Below are positions 18,267 to 27,023 of a stretch of 64,000 nucleotides of DNA, piece after piece; within the stretch, counting starts at the first letter, position 1, and each line of letters starts with the position of its first letter. The notes beneath the pieces are model-generated. The model did no database searches and was not told the origin of the DNA. It saw only the letters and a list, made by a program, of their open reading frames with translations. The translations under genes and the position numbers were made by a program. This stretch comes from an uncultured Oscillospiraceae bacterium (GTDB taxonomy: Bacteria > Bacillota_A > Clostridia > Oscillospirales > Oscillospiraceae), in the NCBI GenBank assembly GCA_910584605.1, contig CAJUAW010000001.1, positions 13,823-77,822 of the forward strand. The letters are read 5' to 3'.

Positions 18267-18490
18267 GCGGTAAAGCGCCGAAATATCCCCGCCTGCCTCG
18301 ACCCAAAAAAGTGATTTTGCACGTTTTTGATTGTTTTGCTTCCGGAGGACCTCAGGCCCTCTCGCTTCGGCCCGTTCCTTGCTTGGACGCATTTGCTCTC
18401 CGCACTCTGCTTTCAGAAATTCCAAGTGTTTTATTGCACTATGCACAAATTATTGCTCCCTTTTTTGTGGGATAAATGGCTTCAAATTGG

Positions 18491-18557
18491 TTGACTTTCC
18501 CGTTTTCCTGTGCTAGGATAGTTTTAGTCAAAATCAATCACAAATTCAAATTCAATC
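18491..18557 (+). promoter_or_regulatory. Promoter and direct repeats upstream of the mannitol regulator
   Basis: TTGACT (18491-18496), 17-bp spacer and extended -10 TGC-TAGGAT (18514-18519). Directly downstream, TCAAAATCAATC (18528-18539) and TCAAATTCAATC (18546-18557) are 11/12 identical direct repeats 18 bp apart, in the position expected for a DeoR-family operator. The rest of the 400-bp gap back to mtlD shows no gene. Confidence 0.65.
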
Positions 18558-18575
18558 AGAAAGGAGTGAACTATC

Positions 18576-19319
18576 ATGCTGGCTGAACAGCGCGCAAGAG
18601 CCATTTTACAGCAGCTTTCCCAGCACCAGACCGTCAGCGTGACCGAGCTGTGTCAGGCCACTGGAGCCTCCGAGGCCACCATCCGCCGGGACCTGAACGC
18701 TCTGGCCCGTCAGGGCAAGCTGGTTAAGATCCACGGAGGGGCCACCAGCCTGGAGGAGGAAGAATTCCTGGCCCGGGAGCCTGATCTGGCCACCAAGCAG
18801 CGGTACTCCCGGGAGAAGGAGCGCATCGCCCGCTACGCCGCCGGCCTGGTGGGGGAGGACGACGTGGTCTTTCTGGACACCGGCACCACCATGCTCCACC
18901 TGGCCGACCACCTGAAGGGCTCCAAGGCCCTGTTCGTCACCAGCAGCATTGATCTGGCCGGACGGCTCACCGCCCACAGCCTTCACGTCTACGTGCTGGG
19001 CGGCGCGCTGAAGCTGGGCACCGTGGACATCGTGGGGGCCGAGGCCCTGGACGCTCTGCGGCGGTACAACTTCACCAAGGTCTTTTTGGGCACCAGCGGG
19101 GTCAGCGTCAGCCAGGGCTTCACCACCCCCGATCCGGAGGCCGCCGCCCTGAAGGCTCTGGCCGCCTCCCGGGCCCAGTCGGTCTACATGCTGGCCGACT
19201 CCAGCAAGTTCGGCCGGGTTACCGCCGCCACCATCCTGCCCCTGGACGCCGCCCAAATCATCACCGACCGGCTGCCCGACCGCAAATACCTGGACAGCAC
19301 CGACATCATCGCAGTCTGA
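18576..19319 (+). CDS. DeoR-family transcriptional regulator of mannitol genes
   Basis: A 247-residue DeoR/GlpR-type regulator. The N-terminal helix-turn-helix (ILQQLSQHQTVSVTELCQAT, EATIRRDLNALARQGKL) carries the DeoR signature. The C-terminal sugar-phosphate-sensing domain has the VFLDTGTT motif. It precedes mtlA in the same direction with a 52-bp gap and is divergent from mtlD. It replaces the PRD-containing MtlR usual in Bacillus. AGAAAGGAG precedes the ATG. Confidence 0.92.
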   Translation: MLAEQRARAILQQLSQHQTVSVTELCQATGASEATIRRDLNALARQGKLVKIHGGATSLEEEEFLAREPDLATKQRYSREKERIARYAAGLVGEDDVVFLDTGTTMLHLADHLKGSKALFVTSSIDLAGRLTAHSLHVYVLGGALKLGTVDIVGAEALDALRRYNFTKVFLGTSGVSVSQGFTTPDPEAAALKALAASRAQSVYMLADSSKFGRVTAATILPLDAAQIITDRLPDRKYLDSTDIIAV

Positions 19320-19371
19320 CCCCCGCGCCTCCAACTCACCCGCATCATTCAGGAAGGAAAGGAAGATACCA

Positions 19372-21282
19372 TTGAAAGAACGTGTACAAAAATTCGGCCG
19401 GTTCCTCAGCGGAATGGTCATGCCCAACATCGGGGCCTTCATCGCCTGGGGCCTGATCGCCGCCCTGTTCATTGAGGCCGGCTGGTTCCCCAACGCCACC
19501 ATCGCCCAGATGGTCAGCCCCATGCTCTCCTATCTGCTCCCCATCCTCATCGCCTACACCGGCGGCAAGATGGTGGGCGGACAGAAGGGCGCGGTAGCCG
19601 GCTCGCTGGCCGCCCTGGGCGCCATCGCCTCCACCGAGAGCACCATGTTCATCGGAGCCATGATCTGCGGCCCGCTGGGCGGCTGGTGCATCAAGAAGTT
19701 TGACGAGAAGATGGAGGGCCACATCCCCGCCGGTTTTGAAATGGTGGTCAACAACTTCTCCGTGGGCATCATCGGCGGCCTGCTGGCCATCCTGTCCATC
19801 TTCGCCATCGGTCCCACCTGCGTGGTCCTCACCGACATCCTGGGCAATGGCGTGGGCTGGCTGGTGGATCACAGCCTGCTGCCCCTCACTGCCGTGCTGG
19901 TGGAGCCCGCCAAGGTGCTTTTCCTGAACAACGCCATCAACCACGGTGTCTTCACCCCCATCGGCACCGAGCAGGTGGAGGCCCTTCGGGCCGCCGGCGA
20001 GATCGGCAAGTCCATCCTGTATATGATCGAGTCCAACCCCGGCCCCGGCCTGGGCCTGCTGCTGGCCTACTGCGTGGCCGGCAAGGGCGAGACCCGCTCC
20101 TCCGCCGGCGCCGCCGCCATCATCCAGTTCGTGGGCGGCATCCACGAAATCTACTTCCCCTACGTCCTGATGAACCCCATCGTCATCCTGGGTCCCATGA
20201 TCGGCAATGTCTGCGGCATTTTCACTCTGAATCTGCTGGGCGGCGGTCTGTCCGGCCCCGCCTCCCCCGGCAGCGTCATTGCCGAGCTAATGCTCACCCC
20301 CAAGGGCTGCTACTTCGCCAACATCGCCGGCATCGCCGTGGCCGGTGCGGTCAGCTTCGCCATCTCCGTCTTCCTGCTGAAGTTCTTCGGCAAGGATTCC
20401 AGCCTGGCTGAGGCCCAGGCCCAGGTGGCCGCCTCCAAGGCCGCTTCCAAGGGGCAGGCCGCTCCCTCCGACGCTCCTACCGGCGCTCAGGTGGACATCC
20501 ACTCCGTGAAGAAGATCGTCTTCGCCTGCGACGCGGGCATGGGCTCCTCCGCCATGGGGGCCACCATGCTGCGCAACAAGCTGAAGGACGCCGGTATCAC
20601 CGACATTGAGGTCATCCACCATCCCGTGTCCGAAATCCCCGGCGACTGCCAGATCGTCGTCACCCACCACGAGCTGGCCCACCGGGCGGTGGCCAGCAAC
20701 CCAAGAGCCCGGGTCATCCCCATCCAGAACTTTATGGGCGCACCCGAGTACGCCATGCTGGTCGACGAGCTGGTGGCCGCCCGCAGCGGCAAGGCCGCTC
20801 CCGCCCCCGCCGCCCCCAAGGCCACTGAGGCCCCTGCCGCCGCCGGACCCATTCTGCTGGACCGGAAGAACATCGTGCTCAACTGTGAAACCGTCACCCC
20901 CGAGGAGGCCATCCGCGCCTGCGGCAGGCTGATGGTGGAAAGCGGCTACTGCACCGAGGGCTACGTCCAGGGCATGATCGAGCGCAACGAGGGCTTCCCC
21001 GTGGCCATCGGCAGCCATGTGGCCATCCCCCACGGCACCAACGAGGCCCGGGAGTTTATCCAGAAAACCGGCCTGGTGGTCATGACCTACCCCAAGGGTA
21101 TCGTCTGGGGGGAGGACGAGGAGCTGGTCCGTCTGGTCATCGGCATCGCCTCCAAGGGCGAGGAGCATCTGGACATCCTCAACCGCATTGTGGAGGTCTG
21201 CGAGAGCGAGGAGGACACCGACGCTCTGGTGGACAACGCCACCGTGGAAGAGCTGTACAAAAAGCTGAACGGCCTGTCCTGA
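19372..21282 (+). CDS. mtlA: PTS mannitol transporter EIICBA
   Basis: Imports and phosphorylates D-mannitol. The 636-residue protein is a full CBA fusion: EIIC membrane domain (about 1-345, with GGIHEIYFPYVL), EIIB (about 380-475, phospho-Cys386 in CDAGMGSS) and EIIA (about 490-636, phospho-His554 in AIPHGTNEA). Alanine/proline-rich linkers join the domains. It starts at TTG (19372) preceded by GGAAAGGAAG; no better start is present. The non-ATG start may tune expression. HPr from 38124 is the likely phosphoryl donor. Confidence 0.95.
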   Translation: MKERVQKFGRFLSGMVMPNIGAFIAWGLIAALFIEAGWFPNATIAQMVSPMLSYLLPILIAYTGGKMVGGQKGAVAGSLAALGAIASTESTMFIGAMICGPLGGWCIKKFDEKMEGHIPAGFEMVVNNFSVGIIGGLLAILSIFAIGPTCVVLTDILGNGVGWLVDHSLLPLTAVLVEPAKVLFLNNAINHGVFTPIGTEQVEALRAAGEIGKSILYMIESNPGPGLGLLLAYCVAGKGETRSSAGAAAIIQFVGGIHEIYFPYVLMNPIVILGPMIGNVCGIFTLNLLGGGLSGPASPGSVIAELMLTPKGCYFANIAGIAVAGAVSFAISVFLLKFFGKDSSLAEAQAQVAASKAASKGQAAPSDAPTGAQVDIHSVKKIVFACDAGMGSSAMGATMLRNKLKDAGITDIEVIHHPVSEIPGDCQIVVTHHELAHRAVASNPRARVIPIQNFMGAPEYAMLVDELVAARSGKAAPAPAAPKATEAPAAAGPILLDRKNIVLNCETVTPEEAIRACGRLMVESGYCTEGYVQGMIERNEGFPVAIGSHVAIPHGTNEAREFIQKTGLVVMTYPKGIVWGEDEELVRLVIGIASKGEEHLDILNRIVEVCESEEDTDALVDNATVEELYKKLNGLS

Positions 21283-21305
21283 TCCCCTCCGCTGGAAGAT
21301 AATCG

Positions 21306-21345
21306 GTCCCCGCCCCAAGGATGTCCTTGAGACGGGGACATTTTT
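21306..21345 (+). terminator. mtlA terminator
   Basis: GTCCCCG/CGGGGAC outer stem with an inner CAAGGA/TCCTTG stem, followed by ATTTTT. Confidence 0.75.
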
Positions 21346-21378
21346 GCGGATTTCATCCGCGAATTCTCGTAAAATCTA

Positions 21379-21407
21379 TTGCTTTCCTGGCCGCCGTCCA
21401 GTATAAT
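21379..21407 (+). promoter_or_regulatory. Promoter of the aminotransferase-serine dehydratase operon
   Basis: TTGCTT (21379-21384), 17-bp spacer and consensus TATAAT (21402-21407), 58 bp before the start codon. Confidence 0.7.
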
Positions 21408-21465
21408 AGCCTATCAGAACTCCAGCGCAAACAGGACGAATTTTGTAGGATAAGGAGACAAATTC

Positions 21466-22743
21466 ATGAAACAGTATCAGGAAATGACCCGTGAGGAGCT
21501 CCAGGCCCAGCGGGAGCAGCTGGAGCAGAGTTGCTCCCAGCTCCAGGCCAAGGGGCTGAAGCTGAACATGGCCCGCGGCAAGCCGGGAGCCGATCAGCTG
21601 GAGCTGTCCCTCCCTCTGCTGGATGTGCTCAACTCTCAGAGCGACTGCCGCGACGCCAGCGGCCTGGACTGCCGCAACTACGGCGAGCTGCTGGGCATCC
21701 CGGAGGCCCGGAAGCTCTTTGGGGACTATATGGGCGTCACCCCCGAGGAGACCATCGTGGTGGGCTCTGCCTCCCTCACCTTTATGTATGACTGTATGGC
21801 CCGCGCCATGTTGCTGGGCGTACTGGGGGGCGGCAAGCCCTGGTGCAAATACAGCAAGGTGAAGTTCCTCTGCCCCGTCCCCGGCTACGACCGGCACTTT
21901 ACCATCTGCGAGACCCTGGGCATCGAGATGATCAACATCCCCCTCACCGAGTGGGGGCCGGATATGGATCTGGTGGAGAAGCTGGCGGCTGAAGACGAGA
22001 CCGTCAAGGGCATCTGGTGCGTGCCCAAGTACACCAACCCCCTGGGCGGCTCCTACTCCGACGAGGCGGTGCGCCGTCTGGCCTGTCTGAAGCCCGCCGC
22101 CAAGGACTTCCGCATCTTCTGGGACAACGCCTACGCCGCCCACTATGTCTATGAGGACACCCCCGTCCTCAACATCCTGGAGGAGTGCAAGAAGGCTGGG
22201 AACCCGGACATGGTATATATGTTTGGTTCCACCTCTAAAATCACCTTCCCCGGCGCAGGAGTGGCCTTCTTCGCCGCCTCCAAGGCCAACGTGGATTTCA
22301 CCGCCAAGCAGCTGGACGCCCAGTCCATCAGCTGGGACAAGATGAACATGCTGCGGCACGTCCGCTTCTTCAAGGACCAAGCGGGCATTCAGGCCCAGAT
22401 GGACAAACACGCCGCCATCCTGCGGCCCAAGTTTGACGCGGTGCTCTCCACTCTGGAGGCCCAGCTGGGCGGCGCCGGGGCCGGGACCTGGGTCAAGCCC
22501 AAGGGAGGCTACTTCGTCACCTATATCGCCATGCCTGGCTGCGCCAAGCGGATCGTCCAGCTGTGCAGGGAGGCGGGGGTGGTCCTCACCGACGCGGGCG
22601 CCACCCACCCCTACCACAAGGACCCCGACGACAGCTATATCCGTCTGGCTCCCTCCTTCCCCTCCCCCGCCGAGCTGGCCCAGGCCATGGAGGTCTTCTG
22701 CACCGCCGCTAAGCTGGCCGCCGTGGAGAAGCTGCTGGGGTGA
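21466..22743 (+). CDS. Aspartate aminotransferase-like PLP enzyme (type Ic)
   Basis: A 425-residue fold-type I aminotransferase of the Asp_aminotransf/type Ic group. Recognisable are the N-terminal NMARGKPGADQLELS, YTNPLGGSYS, DNAYAAHY (PLP-contacting Asp/Tyr) and GSTSKITFPGAG with the Schiff-base lysine. It is the first gene of an operon with L-serine dehydratase; its last codon overlaps sdaAB by 4 bp. Probably interconverts aspartate/oxaloacetate and glutamate/2-oxoglutarate. Substrate preference is inferred from the family. Confidence 0.88.
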   Translation: MKQYQEMTREELQAQREQLEQSCSQLQAKGLKLNMARGKPGADQLELSLPLLDVLNSQSDCRDASGLDCRNYGELLGIPEARKLFGDYMGVTPEETIVVGSASLTFMYDCMARAMLLGVLGGGKPWCKYSKVKFLCPVPGYDRHFTICETLGIEMINIPLTEWGPDMDLVEKLAAEDETVKGIWCVPKYTNPLGGSYSDEAVRRLACLKPAAKDFRIFWDNAYAAHYVYEDTPVLNILEECKKAGNPDMVYMFGSTSKITFPGAGVAFFAASKANVDFTAKQLDAQSISWDKMNMLRHVRFFKDQAGIQAQMDKHAAILRPKFDAVLSTLEAQLGGAGAGTWVKPKGGYFVTYIAMPGCAKRIVQLCREAGVVLTDAGATHPYHKDPDDSYIRLAPSFPSPAELAQAMEVFCTAAKLAAVEKLLG

Positions 22744-23399
22744 ACATTTTTGACATCATCGGGCCGGTAATGATCGGCCCCTCCAGCTCCCACACCGCCG
22801 GGGCGGCACGGCTGGGCTACGTAGCCCGGACCATCCTGGGAAAGGAGCCGGTAAAGGCGGTCATCCAGCTCAGCGGCTCCTTTGCCCAGACCTACCGGGG
22901 CCACGGGACGGACAAGGCCCTGATCGCCGGCATCCTGGGCTTCCCGCCTGACGACGTCCGCATCCGGGACTCCTTTGACCACGCGGCCCAGGCGGGGCTG
23001 GACTGCCAATTTGTGTGTGAAAACATCCCCAACGCCCACCCGAACACCGCCCGGATCACCCTGACCAGCGCGGACGGGGAGACGGTCACCGTGCAGGGCG
23101 CGTCGGTAGGGGGCGGAAACATCCTGGTGGATGAGCTCAACGGCATGGCGGTCCACGTCACCGGGCAGAACAACACCCTGGTGGTCCTCCACCAGGACAA
23201 GCCGGGGGCCATCGCGGCGGTGACCAATTTTATGGCCTACTCCGGGGTGAACATCGGCAGCTTCCGGCTGGCCCGCCCCCAGAAGGGGGGCACCGCCGTT
23301 ATGACCATCGAGGTGGACGGCGAGATCTCCAACCTGCTGATTGAGACCCTGTCTATCCTGCCCAACATCATCCATGTGGTCCTCATCCGGGCCGTGTGA
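22740..23399 (+). CDS. sdaAB: L-serine dehydratase, iron-sulfur-dependent, beta subunit
   Basis: A 219-residue subunit with the conserved GPVMIGPSSSHTAGAARLG motif and a C-terminal ACT domain (LVVLHQDKPGAIAAVTNFMA). With the alpha subunit it deaminates L-serine to pyruvate and ammonia. It starts at GTG, with GTGA overlapping the aminotransferase stop, and is followed at once by sdaAA. The split two-subunit form is typical of anaerobic Firmicutes. Confidence 0.95.
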   Translation: MNIFDIIGPVMIGPSSSHTAGAARLGYVARTILGKEPVKAVIQLSGSFAQTYRGHGTDKALIAGILGFPPDDVRIRDSFDHAAQAGLDCQFVCENIPNAHPNTARITLTSADGETVTVQGASVGGGNILVDELNGMAVHVTGQNNTLVVLHQDKPGAIAAVTNFMAYSGVNIGSFRLARPQKGGTAVMTIEVDGEISNLLIETLSILPNIIHVVLIRAV

Positions 23400-23410
23400 G
23401 GAGGGACGAA

Positions 23411-24295
23411 ATGCTGACCTATCAGACCATCCAAGAGCTTTGCCAGGCCGCAGGGGCGGCTGGCTCCACCATTTCCCAGGTCATCCTCGCCGGCCAGGCC
23501 CAGCAGCTGGGGCTGGAGGAGCGGGAGGTCTACGACCGGATGTCCCAGCGCCTTCAGGTGATGAAGGAGTCGGTCCAGACCGGGCTGGACCCGGCGCTGC
23601 GCTCCGCCTCCGGCCTGTCCGGGGGAGACGCCGCCAAGCTGCTGGCCTACGCCCGGACCGGCGGCATCTGCGGCGGCTTTGTCAGCGAGGCCATTGCCCG
23701 GGCGGTGGCCACCTCGGAGTGCAACGCCGCCATGGGCAAAATCGTAGCCGCCCCCACCGCCGGGTCCTGCGGCATCCTGCCGGGGGCCGTTCTGTCCGTG
23801 CTGGAGGCGGGCCAGTGCTCGGAGGAGCAGGCCGTCATGGCCCTGTTCACCGCCGGAGGCATTGGCGCCGTCATCAGCAGCCGGGCCACCCTGGCCGGAG
23901 CGGAGGGTGGCTGTCAGGCGGAGTGCGGCGCGGCGGCCGCCATGGCGGCCGCCGCCCTGGCGGAGCTGCGGGGCGGCTCCCCCGCCCAGTCGGCCCACGC
24001 CTGCGCCATCGCCCTGAAGAACCAGCTGGGACTGGTGTGCGACCCGGTGGCCGGGCTGGTGGAGGTCCCCTGCATCAAGCGGAACGCGGCGGGGGTGATG
24101 ATCGCCCTCGCCGCCGCTGAAATGGCCTTGGCCGGAGTGGAGAGCAAAATCCCGGCGGACGAGTGCGTCTCCGCCATGTATGAGGTGGGCTGTTCCATGC
24201 CCGCCTCCCTGCGGGAGACCGCCCTGGGCGGCCTGGCCGCCACCCCAACCGGCAGACGCCTGAAGCAGGAGATTTTTGGACCCTCCGATTCTTAA
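23411..24295 (+). CDS. sdaAA: L-serine dehydratase, iron-sulfur-dependent, alpha subunit
   Basis: A 294-residue catalytic subunit. Conserved cysteines that hold the oxygen-sensitive 4Fe-4S cluster occur in APTAGSCGILPG, GLVCDPVAGLVEVPC and EVGCSMPASLRETALGG. I chose the ATG at 23411 because AGGAGGGA lies 6-7 bases before it; the frame also opens at a GTG overlapping the sdaAB stop. It is the last gene of the operon, followed by a strong terminator. Confidence 0.94.
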   Translation: MLTYQTIQELCQAAGAAGSTISQVILAGQAQQLGLEEREVYDRMSQRLQVMKESVQTGLDPALRSASGLSGGDAAKLLAYARTGGICGGFVSEAIARAVATSECNAAMGKIVAAPTAGSCGILPGAVLSVLEAGQCSEEQAVMALFTAGGIGAVISSRATLAGAEGGCQAECGAAAAMAAAALAELRGGSPAQSAHACAIALKNQLGLVCDPVAGLVEVPCIKRNAAGVMIALAAAEMALAGVESKIPADECVSAMYEVGCSMPASLRETALGGLAATPTGRRLKQEIFGPSDS

Positions 24296-24302
24296 AAAAA
24301 GA

Positions 24303-24336
24303 GGCCGCTGTTTCCCAATGAAACAGCGGCCTTTTT
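24303..24336. terminator. Bidirectional terminator between sdaAA and the alanine symporter
   Basis: A perfect 12-bp stem (24303-24314 with 24320-24331), followed by TTTTT and preceded by A7. Confidence 0.9.
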
Positions 24337-24349
24337 CAAGCCTTCCAAA

Positions 24350-25783
24350 TCAGTTCCAGAAATCGGTCTTTTCCATCAGGCCGATGGAGGACGCCTTGAA
24401 CGCAGGGTCCTTGCCAGCGGCGCGCTGGTCGGTGTAGTCCTTCATCGCCCTCATGGCGGTACCGCCCAGGATGATGATAACAGGCAGGTTGATAATCGCC
24501 ATAATGCCCATGAGCACGTCTGCCAGATCCCAAACCAGGTCGAAGTTCAGCAAGGGGCCGACAAAAATCAACACAATCGCGATGATGTTGAAGATGGTCT
24601 TGCCGCTCTTGCTCACCTTATGGCCGGCGATGTAGTTCATGCAGCCGTCGCAGTAGAACAGGTTGCCCAGCAGAGTGGTAAAGGCGAACAACAGCAGGGC
24701 GAAGGTGATAAAGTATGGGCCAATCGCGCCAAAGGTGTTGGCCAGCGACGCCTGCACAAAGGGGGCGCCCGTCAAATCCTTGGAGGGGGTAATGCCGGTG
24801 CACAGCGCCATCAGAGCGGTGGCGGTACAAATCAGGATGGTGTCAATAAACACGGACAGCATCTGCACCAGACCCTGCTTCACGGGGTGGGACACATCCG
24901 CCGCCGCCGCTGCGTTAGGGGCGGAACCCACGCCGGCCTCGTTGGAGTACAGGCCGCGCTTGATGCCCTGCATCAGGGCGGAACCGGTAAAGCCGCCGAA
25001 AATCGCCTTGAAGTTGAAGGCGTCCACAAAGATGTGCCCCAGCACGGCGGGGACCTGACCGATATTCAGCACAACGGTGGCCAGCGCCATGATGATGTAG
25101 ATGATGCCCATGACGGGAACCATCACACCGGTCACCTTAACGATGCGCTTGCCGCCGCCGAAGATACAGATGCCCACCAGGACAGCCAGAATCGCGCCGC
25201 CCACCACGGCCACAGTGCTGAAGTCGCCGATCTTCCCGGCAGCGTCATAGAAGCTATAGCTGGTCAGGCTGTCGATCAGGTTGTAGGAGGCCAGCATATT
25301 GAAGCCGCCGGCGTAGGTGGCAATCAGAACACCTGCAAAAATCACGCCCAGAGTCCGGCTGTGCAGGGCGGCCTCGATGTAGTAGGATGGGCCGCCGTAG
25401 CTGCCGCCCTCGGGGTCCTTCTTCTTGTAAATCTGGGCCAGCGTGCTCTCCACAAAGGCGGAGGCGCCGCCCACCAGGGCGATGATCCACATCCAGAACA
25501 CCGCGCCGTAACCGCCAATGGCAATGGCGTTGGCCACGCCCACGATGTTGCCGGTACCCACACGGCTGGCGGTGGATACCATCAGGGCCTGGAAGGCGGA
25601 CACGGAATTCGCCCCCTTGGGCTTCTCGCCCACCACCCGGATGGATTCCGGCAGCAGCCGCAGCTGGACCAGCTTTCCCCGGAAGGTGAAGTACAGGCCG
25701 ACGCCCAGCAGCATGATGATTAGGATGCAGCTGTACATGTAGTCGCTAATGGCGCTGATCAGGCCGGCAAACACATCATACAT
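24350..25783 (-). CDS. Sodium:alanine/glycine symporter family (AGCS) transporter
   Basis: A 477-residue inner-membrane protein with about 10-11 membrane segments and AGCS signatures (GTGNIVGVANAI, GLYSNEAGVGSAPNAAAAA). It takes up alanine, glycine or a related small amino acid with Na+. The start at 25783 (MYDVFAG) has GAGAGAGGGAA upstream; the longer frame to 25831 lacks a site. It converges on the serine dehydratase operon, which suggests co-location of amino-acid uptake and catabolism. Confidence 0.92.
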   Translation of the reverse strand: MYDVFAGLISAISDYMYSCILIIMLLGVGLYFTFRGKLVQLRLLPESIRVVGEKPKGANSVSAFQALMVSTASRVGTGNIVGVANAIAIGGYGAVFWMWIIALVGGASAFVESTLAQIYKKKDPEGGSYGGPSYYIEAALHSRTLGVIFAGVLIATYAGGFNMLASYNLIDSLTSYSFYDAAGKIGDFSTVAVVGGAILAVLVGICIFGGGKRIVKVTGVMVPVMGIIYIIMALATVVLNIGQVPAVLGHIFVDAFNFKAIFGGFTGSALMQGIKRGLYSNEAGVGSAPNAAAAADVSHPVKQGLVQMLSVFIDTILICTATALMALCTGITPSKDLTGAPFVQASLANTFGAIGPYFITFALLLFAFTTLLGNLFYCDGCMNYIAGHKVSKSGKTIFNIIAIVLIFVGPLLNFDLVWDLADVLMGIMAIINLPVIIILGGTAMRAMKDYTDQRAAGKDPAFKASSIGLMEKTDFWN

Positions 25784-25810
25784 AATCGTTCCCTCTCTCT
25801 TCTTTACTAT

Positions 25811-25841
25811 TGCCGCCAATCCTGGCGGCATTTGTATTATA
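25811..25841 (-). promoter_or_regulatory. Promoter and leader hairpin of the AGCS gene
   Basis: Extended -10 TGC-TATAAT on the minus strand (TATAAT at 25836-25841) without a clear -35. The transcript then begins with a perfect 8-bp hairpin TGCCGCCA/TGGCGGCA (25811-25830). Confidence 0.6.
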
Positions 25842-25873
25842 GCACAATCTTTTCAGCTTGAACAGCCCCTTTG

Positions 25874-26039
25874 TTATGTTTTTTCAACAACGCCGTTAGA
25901 AGCCTCTGTCCTGTGCACGATGGCAAGGCTCAAATCGCCGTCGCTCTGGGTGCTGAACAGTTCCTCCAGCTGCCGGGGCAGCGCCTCGCCGCAGCCGTCG
26001 CTGGCGAGCAGGGCCTGGAGCTTCCCCTTTTTTCAACAT
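25874..26039 (-). pseudogene. Possible frameshifted small ORF (about 53 aa)
   Basis: From ATG 26039 the frame reads MLKK and then meets a run of six A. Dropping one A moves into a frame that stays open to the TAA at 25874-25876 and has strongly G/C-ending codons like neighbouring genes (for example LQALLASDGCGEALPRQLEE). In the intact sequence this frame has no start codon after its preceding TGA. It is either a recently broken gene, a slippage-dependent gene, a base error, or chance. The product is not recognised. Otherwise the 25784-26157 gap holds only promoters. Confidence 0.3.
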
Positions 26040-26157
26040 TCCCCGCCAAACACCAGTCCTCCCTCTTGTGGCCCGGAGGAAAATAGAGTATACTGCTGAA
26101 CAAGAGACCGCGCCCCGGCCCTCAGGCCGGGATCATGAATCGTAAGGAGCGTTTGCC

Positions 26158-26970
26158 ATGAATTTGAAGCGACTGTGTGTTCTGTATTTCAGCCCCACCG
26201 GCGGCACGGAGAGGATCGCCCGCTTTGCGGCCGGAGAGCTGGCCGGCCGGCTGGGCCTGGAGCCGGAGTTCATTGACTTCACCCGGCCGGAGGCCCGGCA
26301 GGCCGAGTACCGCTTTGCCCCAGACGACCTGCTGGTGATGGCCTCCCCCGTCTACGCCGGCCGCCTGCCCAACAAGCTGATGCCCGAGTACAAGGCCCGG
26401 ATCTTTGGCAGCCGCACCCCCGCCATCCCCATCTGCGTCTTCGGCAACCGGAGCCCCGACGAGGCCCTGCGGGAGCTGGTCCTGCTGCTGGAGGACAACG
26501 GCTTCCAGATCGCCGCCGGAGCCGCCTTCGCCGGGCGGCATGCCTTCTCCGACCGGGTGGGCGGCGGACGGCCCGACGGGGAGGACCTGGCCCAGATCGC
26601 CGCCTTTGCCGCCCATGCGGCGGAAAAGCTGGCTGGAGACGCCCTCCCCCTCCTGGAGATGGACCGCAGCGAGATCGGTCCCTACTACGTCCCCCGGAAG
26701 GAGGACGGCTCCCCTGCCAAGTTCCTGAAGGCCAAACCCCTCACCCGCTGGGAGCGGTGCTCCCGCTGCGGAGCCTGCGCCCGGGCCTGTCCCATGGGCA
26801 GCATCGATCCCGCCACAATGGAGGCCGTGGGCCTGTGCATCAAGTGCCAGGCCTGCGTCCGCCGCTGCACCGTACAGGCCAAGTATTTCGAGGACGCCGA
26901 TTTCCTCTCCCACGTGGCCATGCTGGAGCAGACCTTCACCCGCCGGGCGGAGCACGTCACCCTGCTCTGA
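26158..26970 (+). CDS. EFR1-family ferrodoxin (flavodoxin-like plus 2x 4Fe-4S)
   Basis: A 270-residue cytoplasmic electron carrier. The N-terminal flavodoxin-like domain begins CVLYFSPTGGTERIA (FMN phosphate loop). The C-terminus has two ferredoxin motifs, CSRCGACARACPMG and CIKCQACVRRCTVQA, each able to bind one 4Fe-4S cluster. Such proteins are common in anaerobic Firmicutes and are thought to shuttle low-potential electrons; the partner is unknown. It stands alone between two terminators. TAAGGAG precedes the ATG. Confidence 0.92.
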   Translation: MNLKRLCVLYFSPTGGTERIARFAAGELAGRLGLEPEFIDFTRPEARQAEYRFAPDDLLVMASPVYAGRLPNKLMPEYKARIFGSRTPAIPICVFGNRSPDEALRELVLLLEDNGFQIAAGAAFAGRHAFSDRVGGGRPDGEDLAQIAAFAAHAAEKLAGDALPLLEMDRSEIGPYYVPRKEDGSPAKFLKAKPLTRWERCSRCGACARACPMGSIDPATMEAVGLCIKCQACVRRCTVQAKYFEDADFLSHVAMLEQTFTRRAEHVTLL

Positions 26971-26993
26971 TCCTCCCGCAGCGCCGGACCAAA

Positions 26994-27023
26994 CAAAAAA
27001 ACCGCCCGTCTGGGCGGTTTTTT
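26994..27023. terminator. Bidirectional terminator between the EFR1 gene and the MarR gene
   Basis: ACCGCCC/GGGCGGT stem with a 4-nt loop, flanked by an A-tract on the left and T6 on the right. It serves both convergent transcripts. Confidence 0.9.

Noticed and set aside
25871..26086. Plus-strand 71-codon frame upstream of the EFR1 gene
   Set aside because: No ribosome site and no recognisable features; the codon signal in this stretch is on the minus strand.
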